Origin: Pyrocephalus nanus
Taxonomy: Eukaryota; Chordata; Aves; Passeriformes; Tyrannidae
Reading direction: 5' to 3'
DNA length: 64,000 bases
Assembly (NCBI GenBank): GCA_038380795.1
Contig: CM076259.1
Span: forward strand, 60,903,938-60,967,937
In this document: positions 26,669 to 35,850 of the stretch, one piece after another
How positions within the stretch are numbered: position 1 is the first letter of the stretch
Layout of the letters: each line of letters begins with the position of its first letter
Position numbers and translations under genes: made by a program
The notes under the pieces: model-generated
Seen by the model: the letters and a program-made list of their open reading frames with translations, nothing else
What the model was told of the DNA's origin: nothing
Databases searched by the model: none

Positions 26669-26798
26669 GTAGAAAAAAAAATCATCACTCCATGGATTCT
26701 GATGGTGTCCTGTTGATCCTCTTCTTGTGGTCTTCTCAGTGATGAGAGTCCCAGTCTTGTCAAAGTGATGATTTCAGTGTGAGTCCATCAAGGGAAGC

Positions 26799-26919
26799 CC
26801 AGGATGGTGAAGGAAAAAGCCTGTATGGTGAGGGAAGAAGCCATTGTGGTGAGGGAAGTCCTTTGGTGAGCAAAGTCCAAGGTGGTGAGAGAAGACATCC
26901 GTGGTGGTGAGGGAGAAGT
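26799..26919. repeat. Six-unit minisatellite, core GTGGTGAGGGAAG
   Basis: Six consecutive units, each starting CC and containing a variant of GTGGTGAGGGAAG: 26799-26819, 26820-26840, 26841-26859, 26860-26876, 26877-26898 and 26899-26919, with lengths 21, 21, 19, 17, 22 and 21. Units differ by small indels and substitutions. The array sits in the middle of the LTR-like unit and may be length-polymorphic between individuals or between copies of the family. Confidence 0.88.
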
Positions 26920-27092
26920 ATTTATTATACTTAGTCTAGGTGGGAATGCCCCCAATACCTCCCCTGAAGAGGGAGGTTTTACAATGGATGATGTAACACT
27001 GGATCACAGGACATTTCAGGAGTCTTTGACACTTTCTAAGATATTACAGCTGCCTGTTATGGCAGCACAGTTGAGTTCATTATGACCCATCA

Positions 27093-30000
27093 GTAGAGAT
27101 GCATATTTTCAGGCTATGTGTGAATTTTCTCCATGCTTCCCCAGAGTGGAATTATTACATCTGAGTTATTTGTGTAAGGACAGAGAAACACTATCCCACC
27201 TCATAGGATTTGCTTCTCTCCTTACCTTGTTCAACAGCCAACCTGTAGCCAAAGGTGATGGGTGTGCATGCCCTCAGCACCTGGATGATTACTTTGCATG
27301 TTGTCCTCTTGCGCCTCGATTTTCTGAGCCATGAGCATTCCAGGCACTCACACTTGTGGATACATTCCTCTCCTGTGATAACTGGAAAATAATATCACCC
27401 TTATCTTACCTTAAGTTTCTATATTAGGCATATGAGGGGTGGGATTCAGTGAGCAGTTGATTCTTTGCACAATTTGCTATGGTGGATAAAAGTCTTTCAG
27501 TTATTTTAACAATGTTTAGGCCATAACTCATTTCAGTGTGTCACCACATGGCAAGTAACAGACCTGCTGGAGGTAATGTCCCCCGGTGGACCTTCTTCAC
27601 AGGGATATTAGCAGGTCTAATAATGAGTGATCTTGTCATATCCTCATAGATTTTGATGAAAAGGTAGCAAACATTATATTCCTTCTCAGTTTGGCATATA
27701 TCACTGAAAATCCTCAGAATGGTAAGTAATCAAAGATCAGCCTAAGAAACTGCATACTCAGCCACTGGGCAAGGCAAACCAGAGCTGTGCAAACTCTTCC
27801 TGGCTGACATAGCATGATCTCTGTTTTGTGTTTCTTAGGACAGCCACAGCTTTTTGCTTGGAGTAATTGATCTTTTAAATGACAGTGTAGTGCAGAGGGA
27901 CTATAACAGGACTGGAAAAATTTCTCTGTACAGTTACTGACAACTACACAAGGACATTTGAACAGCTACAAAGTGAAAGCAGACAGGCTGCAAGAAGGAC
28001 TGCATGGCATGACAAAGGCATGACTTTTGCTCTATTTTCTAGATGACAGTTAAGTCAAATTTCTCTTTTCTGGTCGCTGACGATGCTGTAAGAGTTATTA
28101 GTAGGCTACAAGGTCTAGCCAGTCTCAGCTCTCTCTTTACATTTAAGTGTTGTCATTTATAAAAGGAAGTAGCCTTTGTTTTGACAAACTAACCATTCCA
28201 GACTTTTTCAGGCTGCTTTTTAACACACTAAAGCGTTAGTACAGTTAAAGTGTGTTCCTTGCTTTGCACACTAAATGTAACAATGTAGGTTGTACAGCTT
28301 CATATGAAAACTCTAGCACTCTGTGGCAATTAAGGTCAGCACCTCCTGGGAAGGAGTCCATGAACCTGAAGTACTGGTGTCAGCCATGGCATGACTGACC
28401 AATCTCTTCCACAGGTAAGGGCACACTGAAATCTATGTTAAGCAGTACAGTGGGACCAAAACCTAAGATCAGCACTTATTTTACATGAACTATAACTCAT
28501 ATAAACCCTGCATTTGTAAGGACGTGATCATACAAATGTTTTAATTGTGAAGTACTTTTAGCACCGTTCCAGCCTTCCACTTGCCCAAAAAGTTTATATG
28601 TGGACAATTTCCAGCATATACTCTCTTTTTGATGTCTTAAGCATGAAAGTTCTGATTGTATACAGGATCCAAGGATGGTGTCACTTTTGCCTTAAACTGT
28701 GGAAGAGATAATTCCCTATTCTTTTCTGGAAACAACGCACTTCAGTCCAGCTTAGCTTTGAAGTTGTCTTTCAGTGACTGCCTCCCAAAGGGCCTGAGAG
28801 TCACCCTGGACCTGGACACTGTGCTCTGATCACTCTGTTATTTCTGGCTGTTTCTGGAGGAACTTCAGCAGTAACCCCACCTAGTCAAAATTTCCTCTTG
28901 TAGTATCCCTCCCATCATGTCCCATGTAGCACCTTCCTGTCAAACCATGAATTAATCTGCAGTCTCTTGTTTAACTACAGTATCCAATGATTGCAGAATT
29001 TCAGGTGTATGAGATGTATTTCTTGCCCTTTTTAAACTGAAGTAAGGACTAAGACAACATTTCACAGAAAAAATTTCATTTAGAGTTCCTTAGTTACCTT
29101 ATCAGCATCGAATATTTTGTTGCTTAAAATGGTTGCCAAAGCTTTACACTGGAAAATTATTTTTAGTGTGAGTGAACTTTGGAAAACCCAGATGTCTACA
29201 CTTAATGATTCTTGAAAGATTTTAATTTCCAACCATGTTTCTTTGTTCATACTTTGTATCAGGCTTATTAACTTTCAGCCCAGATATAGAAATAGCTTCT
29301 TTCAGATTGTAGCCTCTGATTTGTTGAAAATATGGGGTGGGGTTGTTGTGTCTGATCTATCATATAAATCACAGTATTTTCTACTGTTAGTATACCATTT
29401 TCAGGGTTTGCAACCAGGCATGATATTTTCTGACTTCATCACAGTCCCATTAGCCACAAAACTGACCATGTATTTTGTAGCTGTTTGGAGAGAGGCACAC
29501 TGCTCAACCTGCCCAGCTTTGTGACACTGTACTAATAGCCTTATACCAGTAAAAACCTGCAGGACCTGCAGCACAAGTAGTGCTAAAAAGTGCCTGTAGG
29601 GACAAAGCACTTCTCTGTAAACTCTGAGGCTACCGAGATTCACAGAGAGGCACATGCTACACCTGCATTCAGGTGCCTCTCTGCCAGTGGAATGGATGTT
29701 GGTTTGACTTAGGACCCTTCACTCTCCATCCAGGGCTGGGAGACCTGAGCTCCGTGAGACTGAACTCACAGCCAGCTGCAAGTGGAACAACTCAAACCTG
29801 TCATCAGTGGTCCGCAGTGGAGCTGTCATCAGCCCTACCTGGTTGGTCTGTCATGCAGGAGCTCTGGATTTGGATCCTCCCCAGCTTTAAAGACAACCTT
29901 GACCATGAGACTCTTGCAGAAGAGCTTATCCCCCAAAGAAAACATGGCCGAGCCTTGAAAACTCAGGACATACAACACCAGCAGGGGCCTCCTGAAGGTA

Positions 30001-32559
30001 AGGGCATGAGGTCTCTCCCACAAACCTTCGCCTTGGATATGACTTTTCAATTAAAATGGAAAAGATTATGTTCTTGGGATTGAATGCTTGAATTCCTTTA
30101 GGTTCTTCTCAATGTTTTAATCTGAGTTTCAGTCTCACTGTCTCTACCCTGCAGTCTAATGAAATCTACCTCTTATAAAACAGAAAATAGTTTGGAAACT
30201 CAGCTGTAGAAAATCATTTTAGGTCCAGGCTAGGAATCTGTGGAATATTCCTTGCCTGCAAGACAGTCCTTGTTGGAGGGCCCTTAACAATATGATTGTC
30301 CTTTTGAAAGAAGAATCCTATACACTTTGCTGTTCTGTTTTGTGTATTGTTCAGCCAGCTCCTGTTATCAGCAATTGGGTACCCCTGTAAAAAACAAGTT
30401 TTGAACAGGGATGGTAACAGTATATTTTTATTCAAATATGAAAAATAAAGAAGAGAGCAGTAGTCTGTTAACAGAAAAGGTTGCCTTCTCCATCATGCTG
30501 CTCACACTCTCTTTGTGTCTAAGAATAATTCTGCCTCTACATAATGAATTTTTTGATGTGGAGAAGAGATTCCGTGTGCTTCAAAAATGACTGTGTTGAC
30601 CAATGTTTATGAGATGGATGCTACAAAAAATTTTAATAAAAAATGCAAAATATTGTTTGCATAGTCAGCATCATAGTTCTGCCAAAAAAAGCATATTAAC
30701 TTTGTTCAGTGCCATTAATATTGTTTGCTTGCTAGAGATAGAGCTTTGATCACTTCACTAACTTATTTTATGAAATTTTGGATGCAGATTTCATCAAAAG
30801 GTGTAAAATTACTTACGAAACATCCTTAGTTCTTTTAAGTAAACAAACAAAAATCTTCCAGAAAGACCACAGGCAATTTATTTTATGTTTTGGCTTGCTT
30901 TTCACCATAATATTTGTGAAGTTATGGCTATTACCTTTTTTATTGAATATCCTGGATTGTTTTCCAATCATTTTTTTCTGTCTGATCATCTCACAGTTCA
31001 TTAAGTTCCCATGTCCTGCAATAAGTAGTAAACACCCCGTGCAAATGACTTATATAGATTTCAGAGGTAGATGAAATGATTCTTAAGGGAACAATAACTT
31101 TCCAAAAGTCACAAAACAAGGTCAGAGTAAAGCAGCACAATTGTGATGGCTTGTCTCTGTGGAGAAAATTGTCACAGTAATTGTCTGAAAGATTAATCTT
31201 TGTCACAAATGATTGTCACACAAATTAATCTGGAGCAGAAAGAATTAATCAGAGATCTGCTCCTTGTGACAAGAATTGTCACTCACGAACCCTAAAATGT
31301 ATTCCTTGCAATATCAAAATCAGTAAAAGTGAGTCCAGGAAGCACAACATAAAATTATTAATTGGCAATTTGATGACAACTTTGTGTCAAACTTTCTTCT
31401 GAGAAGCTGGGAGGGGGACATGGCATCCTTGGGAAAGGTTTGGGAGCACAAACCTTCACCAAGCTAGGAAGAACTGCTCTGATAGATCCAAATCCCAGTT
31501 TGTCCCTGCCTCTTGCTGATGGAGGAGTATTTGGTCAGATTGAACCATATCATAGAAGTGTTTGCTCCTTGCCTGGTGTGCACTACATGCTGTGTACATT
31601 TTATGTGGTGCTGAGGTATTGCTGCTGCTGGCCAGACGCAGTGCCACCCTGTCACAGACGTGTGCAGGTCTCATCCCATCTCCTTCTCTGACAGGAGTTT
31701 ACTGGTTTTATGGTTCTTCCCACACATTGGCTGCTCGGGATGGTAGAGGGAGGAGGCCTCTTCTAAGCTCTCTGTGGTATATCCAGTTTGTTTCCTGACA
31801 CCTCCTCCTCTCAAAGCATAAGCAAGCAGGGAGATACCTGACTTTCTTGGAGTAAGAACTAAAAACTTTAAAACTCCTTCATATGTGATAAAGCCACTTT
31901 GAGCTATGATTCTTGAACCACTCACTTCTAGTGGAGTTTAAAAGACAGTGAATAGCTAATGCTACCTCCCTGAGGAAACCCCCAGAAGAGTGTCTGAGAT
32001 GAGAATTAGAGCTTCAAATTCTAGATCCTATCCAGCCTTAAGTAAAAACCTGCAAACCCTACTCTGGCAACATTCCTCTCCAGATACCCGTGGATTTAGC
32101 TGAGGAAAGGTTGATAATTTACTAGAAGAGACCAAAAGGTCCCTGAGGTCTCCTTTTACCTCAAGTAGTCACATTACAAGGTCTCCTGGGCATGGACATG
32201 AAGGGTGTTTCCTGTGTCTATGTTAGGTGGTACTCTGCTCTTAAGGAGTTTTACTTGCAGGCAGTGACCTACATCCCTTTTTTGTTAAGGGCAGAGGACA
32301 GATTCTTGCAAGTCTCTTCTTACCATCTCACTAATTTCCTGCCTGAATTTCCATGTCCCTTTTTTTATCTCTTTCTTCTTTGGCTAACAAGGGCTGTTTA
32401 GATCCTGTAATCCCATTGATATTTATGGTAAGTGGCCATATAGAGTGTAAGTGGCTGGATTTGTGCCATGCTCCAGGTATAATCCTCATTGGTTTACTCT
32501 TCTCATCTGTCCATGTACTGGAAATATCATTCCTGATATGTCATACAATTGCATCAACC
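27093..32559. other. Unassigned sequence, no gene seen
   Basis: No gene recognised. The plus frame 29673-30083 (136 codons) is among the longer ones in the window and somewhat GC-richer than its surroundings, but its translation shows no domain, repeat or membrane segment I know, and an opposite-strand frame overlaps it. A hairpin cluster at 31.2 kb is listed separately. Sequence from 32250 to 32559 may already belong to the CR1 that follows. Confidence 0.5.
31169..31282. repeat. Cluster of TTGTCAC motifs around a hairpin
   Basis: TTGTCAC occurs at 31169, 31200, 31213 and 31276, and its complement GTGACAA at 31266. In the centre, GGAGCAGA (31232-31239) and TCTGCTCC (31256-31263) are perfect 8-bp inverted repeats with a 16-base loop. 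The motifs at 31213 and 31266 form an outer inverted pair around the same axis. AATTAATC recurs at 31223 and 31243. The layout resembles the subterminal repeats of a small non-autonomous DNA transposon or a palindromic protein-binding cluster; neither is established. Confidence 0.7.
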
Positions 32560-33690
32560 TGTGTGTGGCTGAATCATGTTGATGACTCATGGCCATACTG
32601 TGAATTATTATTTCCAGTCTGGGCCTTTTCCTCTCCTCACATTATCACAGTTCAGCCTCCAGCTTACAGCAAATCTTTTTTATTAGTGTCTATGTGCCTG
32701 ACCTAGCACTTCAGGATCTGATTTTTATTGCTTCATTGCTCAATATTATCAGATTCCTTCTATATGGTATTCTAGCCTTCCTTTCTATTAACATCATCTC
32801 CCAAATTTGTGTCATTGATTACTTCTATTATTAATTTTTGTGCCCTAGTATTGTGCAGAATTGACATAATGGCTGATCTTGATCATATTTCACTTAGAAC
32901 CAGCCTTTTGCTGGCTTTGTCTTCCTTCAGTGTTAGCTGCTGTTATCTACCCTGGAGCCAGGTCTTTTCCTAAAACTAAATGTAATAATTTCCATGTCTT
33001 TGCCTTAAGCACTAATAATTTGTCCTTGGAATGTATGTGAGGTTTAGAAGGTTCATTGTGTTCTCTTTATCACATTCTTTCATCTTAACATAGACCAATA
33101 TATTACAGAAAGATACCAGGTTTGTCTGTCAAAATTTATTGCTGTGAATTTACGTTATATTGTATCCCATTTTCTGCTTGTCTCAAATTTGTTAGATATT
33201 CTTTCTTTTGAAATTTGTTCCAGTACCTTATATATACTGCAAACCAGGCTGATAGTCCTGTAACTGCATGGGTCATTTTTCTCTTTTCAAAATACAAGTG
33301 CTGTGTTTGCTAATTTCCAATGGTAATGCACTAGCCACAGATTAATAGATCATTTGGAAAAGCTTTGTTGCAGGACTTGTGATTTCACATGCTAGTACTT
33401 CCTGGTTGAAGATCAGTCTGCTTCAGAACTTTCAGCACACTGAATTTAGATTTTTTTTTTCGTCTTTGTCTGTTGGAATTTTCCTTTTGGAATATTCATT
33501 CCTATTAAGCCTCCTTTCATTTTTCCCATTATTAAAGACAAGGGTAATGCTATATAAGCAAGCCTAGTTATCTTCTATCTCAAGTACACACTTTCTCCCA
33601 GCATAAGTATTCTCCTTTTAGCACAGACTGATCTAGCAGCAGATTTTTATTGCTATGATTTTTGACTTAAAGCCATAAATATCTGATTAT
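32560..33690 (-). mobile_element. Ancient CR1 LINE, antisense, RT region
   Basis: The plus strand is the reverse complement of a strongly diverged CR1. It runs from TTGATGACTCATGGCCATAC (about 32578), equivalent to the TTGACTCATGTTCA segment, through CCAAATTTGTGTCATTGATT (about 32803). The diagnostic CAGGCTGATAGTCCTGTAAC (33246-33265) is equivalent to the CR1 phrase CAGGCTGACAGGCCTGTAAT in the RT domain. After that come TTTGCTAATTTCCAATGG (about 33307), a CTTTCAGCACACTGAATTTAG block, and TATTAAAGACAAGGGTAATG (33529-33548), equivalent to the segment encoding the residues before the RT domain. All frames are broken. No 3' octamers remain. Subfamily is an old amniote CR1, close in type to the copy at 13475. 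Confidence 0.85.
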
Positions 33691-33869
33691 TTATCTTAGA
33701 CTCTAACAAAATTTTCATGTAGACTTATGTCCTGCATTTGTATGACCTAGTCCAGAAAGCCTTAGGCAAATATCATAGTGCCAGTGAGATCTATCAGGTA
33801 CATCCATACTGATCCACCTTTGAATAGACCAAGTAATGCCTTTTGCTTGATTCAGTTAATGTTTACTAG

Positions 33870-34110
33870 AATCACAGGATCATAAATTTTAATATGGTTT
33901 TGGTTTGGTACTCAAGGTGGGGTCACACGAGACCAGAGCCGAGGGGCAGAATCACCTCCCTCCACCTTCTGGCCATGCTTCTTTTGATGCAACCCAGGAT
34001 ACAGTTGGATTCCTGGACTACAAGCATACATTTTTCCTAAATCCTGTATGTTGATGTGTTTACATTTTTTTGTTCTGATCAGATAGTACTTTTTAATCAA
34101 CTGTTCGGGG
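33870..34110 (-). mobile_element. CR1 LINE fragment, antisense
   Basis: GGTGGGGTCACACGAGACCA, GGGGCAGAATCACCTCCCTC and CTTTTGATGCAACCCAGGAT (all between 33917 and 34000) match the antisense of the segment near the end of the CR1 RT-like frame. Just before it, GAATCACAGGATCATAAA resembles the antisense 3' terminus, which would require a deletion between the two. It is clearly younger than the CR1 at 32560-33690 and belongs to a different subfamily, so this is a second insertion beside or into the first. Confidence 0.83.
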
Positions 34111-34311
34111 GAGAAAACCACTTATCTTCCATTTAATTAAGACTGTAATCTTAAAATGTTCCTTATCATTTAGTTCAGCTTAATTTTTGTCTTACCCATT
34201 AACAGATACAGATTTAAGTTTGCAATATTGGTTTGTATAACAGATGTCATTATGCAGTCAAACATGTCTCTGCATCTGGACAGTTTTCCCCTAAGGTGAA
34301 CTACATTTTGA

Positions 34312-34521
34312 CAGCTTCCAGTGCCAGATGTTGGTCTGAGACAGTTTAACTGGAGGCTTCTTTTAGCCTGTATAGAGTTACAATTTGTCGGTGATAACAA
34401 TGACTATGAGGATATGGAAACTGCATTCCAGAAATGGAAACATGCTGAAGAAAACATAACATCCTTTGAAGAATGCAAGAATCACCTCATGAAGATTGAT
34501 GAACATCACTCTTGTGCTTAA
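34312..34521 (+). other. Exon-like open frame, unrecognised
   Basis: An open frame ends with TAA at 34519-34521. Its last 44 or so residues, from the VGDNNDYED region on, look like real coding sequence: charged and helical, with codon use unlike the surrounding noise and the pattern FQKWKHAEEN...FEECKNH. It has no good ATG; an AG at 34318-34319 could be a splice acceptor. The W, C and H spacing faintly resembles the TTF-type zinc finger of hAT-family transposase-derived proteins, but I cannot place it. Alternatives are a terminal exon, a transposase relic, a retroviral gene fragment beside the LTR at 34531, or chance. Confidence 0.2.
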
Positions 34522-34530
34522 TGGACTGTT

Positions 34531-34917
34531 TGTGGTAGTTTTGTTAAAATATCAAACCTGTTTGTAGGTTGTTTTCCCCACTTTTCCCTCTCCCTCTTGA
34601 ACTTTTTGCCTGACAGGCTTGGAGACAGCGTCTCATTAGTCCAAGTACCATGAGGTATCGACCAAGTTCTTTCTCATTATCACCTCCCGTGTTACCACCT
34701 CCCTATATTTATTCATTTTCTATCAACCTATGAGTGTTAGCAGATTTGCATGCTCTGCCCAAGTTCCACCCTATTTCTAGGATGTTCCTTACCTACCCCT
34801 ATAAAACCCACCATTTTGTGTTAATAAACCAGATCAGCCCTGGCTGTTCGAGTGTTCTGCTGTTTTGTGTCGGTTTCTTATTTCTGCCTGCACAATAGCC
34901 TGAACCGCACTTGACAG
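34531..34917 (+). mobile_element. Probable ERV LTR, plus strand, edges uncertain
   Basis: A clear retroviral U3-R arrangement: CCTACCCCTATAAAACCC places a TATA box at 34800-34806, with AATAAA 23 bases after its start (34823-34828). A U5-like stretch of about 85 bases follows, ending GCACTTGACA at 34916. The left edge is set at TGTGGTAGTTTTG (34531). I found no matching target duplication for these edges; TG at 34418 or CA at 34995 are possible alternatives. No primer-binding site or gag adjoins on the right, so it is probably solo. The TATA-to-poly-A spacing distinguishes it from the two minus-strand LTRs in this window. Confidence 0.65.
34800..34828 (+). promoter_or_regulatory. LTR TATA box and poly-A signal
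   Basis: TATAAAA at 34800-34806 and AATAAA at 34823-34828 inside the LTR-like unit. In a provirus these would set the transcription start and the 3' end of the viral RNA. Whether they are used by the host today is unknown. Confidence 0.7.
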
Positions 34918-35347
34918 CCTTTGCCTGTTGCTTTCCAAATACCTACAAGCCAGGCAAGACCCCACGCTGGTCTGCTCCTTACCTTTTATAACAAAACTGT
35001 GTCAACTATTCCTTTAGAGGTTTCTTGAAAAGCTAGTTAGAAAAAAATGTCCATGATGAATTCTTCAATGAAAATTCTGGTTTGGCAAAGCCTCATTGTT
35101 CAGGAAAGAAGTTCAATATGTATTAACTTCCACTCTAAAAGATATTTTGTGTCTGCGTCATGACATATATTTCTGACATTAAAAAAAAAATTTCACAAAG
35201 ACTTATTTCTGTCAGAAGTTCAACTAATTGCACTAATAATATAAGTAATAATTATTAAGTCAATTTTTTTCTGAAAATTAATGCTATGAATTCCCCATTT
35301 TTTTCAGTGCTTGTCTTCTTTGACTTATTTTTAATACTGATTTCTAG
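34918..35347. other. Spacer after the LTR-like unit
   Basis: No feature recognised. The 3' part has pyrimidine-rich stretches ending in TTTTTTTCAG (to 35306) and TGATTTCTAG (to 35347), either of which could act as a splice acceptor. Confidence 0.45.
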
Positions 35348-35850
35348 CAGAAGGGAGAAACCTTTTCCCACCCAATCCTCCTTCCTTAAAATATAAATCT
35401 TCATATTCGTGCAAAAACCTCCTCAAGTTCCCTTTGCTTAAGCTTGTCCAAGGAGCTCTTTGGACAAGCAATGTGCAATACTCGGTGTGGATCCTGTACT
35501 GCCTCGGTGCTGTCTTGCTGCTGATAACTACCATGGCCTGCTGTTGCTGGCTGTCATGGAAAGCAGCCTGAGTGCTGTGTCTTGTCATTTCTGTATACAT
35601 GTAACACCTGCTGAGGCCCTTCCAAGGGCCATTTTGTAATCCAAGCCATAAGAAATCTGCATTTTACAGTTATCTCTTCCCAGAATTGAGTTGTTTTCAA
35701 CCAGTCATAGTAGATACTCTTTCTCTGAGGTGATTTTTAGTACCACTGCTTTACATGTATTACATAAGAGAAAATTGAAGGAATGCCTCGACTGGTTCTG
35801 TTATAAAGAGTAAATAAAGTGCTTGCAATAAACTTCAAGATACTGAAGAG
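35348..35850 (+). other. Candidate terminal exon with a membrane segment
   Basis: After a possible splice acceptor (TTTCTAG, ending 35347) the frame stays open for 73 codons to TGA at 35569-35571. Its end contains a hydrophobic run, VWILYCLGAVLLLITTMA (35479-35532), followed by a cysteine cluster and a short WLSWKAA tail, which is the layout of a single-pass membrane anchor with palmitoylation-type cysteines. Two AATAAA signals follow at 35813-35818 and 35827-35832, about 240 bases after the stop, a normal 3'-UTR length. I do not recognise the protein. Against it: no upstream exon is identified, an 89-codon opposite-strand frame overlaps, and 70-codon open stretches arise by chance. Confidence 0.2.
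35442..35469. repeat. 28-bp near-perfect palindrome
   Basis: GCTTGTCCAA (35442-35451) and TTGGACAAGC (35460-35469) are exact reverse complements; the centre is G, GAGCTC, T. Thirteen of fourteen pairs match and the remaining one is G opposite T. Under uniform base composition the expected number of such palindromes in 64 kb is about 0.01. It lies inside the candidate terminal exon just before the hydrophobic segment. Confidence 0.9.

Larger units (their letters stand above)
26503..27092 (-). mobile_element. Probable solo LTR carrying a minisatellite, minus strand
   Basis: The plus strand begins TGTTATGATTAGG at 26503. Read on the minus strand, the unit has a TATA-rich core (TATAATAAATA; plus 26918-26929) and a polyadenylation signal AATAAA (TTTATT at plus 26597-26602) followed by about 95 bases of U5-like sequence to the left edge. 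GTCCAAATTAAAGTGCAAA near 26548 is a phrase I associate with avian LTR 3' ends. The right edge is uncertain; CA at 27091-27092 or 27068-27069 would both fit. I could not find a matching target-site duplication. The spacing between TATA and poly-A signal is long, about 320 bases, because of the GA-rich and minisatellite sequence between. Call and orientation are inference; no internal retroviral sequence adjoins. Confidence 0.6.

Noticed and set aside
26795..26925. CRISPR-like array
   Set aside because: Adjacent units without unique spacers, in vertebrate DNA; it is a minisatellite.
29673..30083. 136-codon open frame, plus strand
   Set aside because: No domain, signal or membrane segment, overlapped by an opposite-strand frame, no splice or promoter context.
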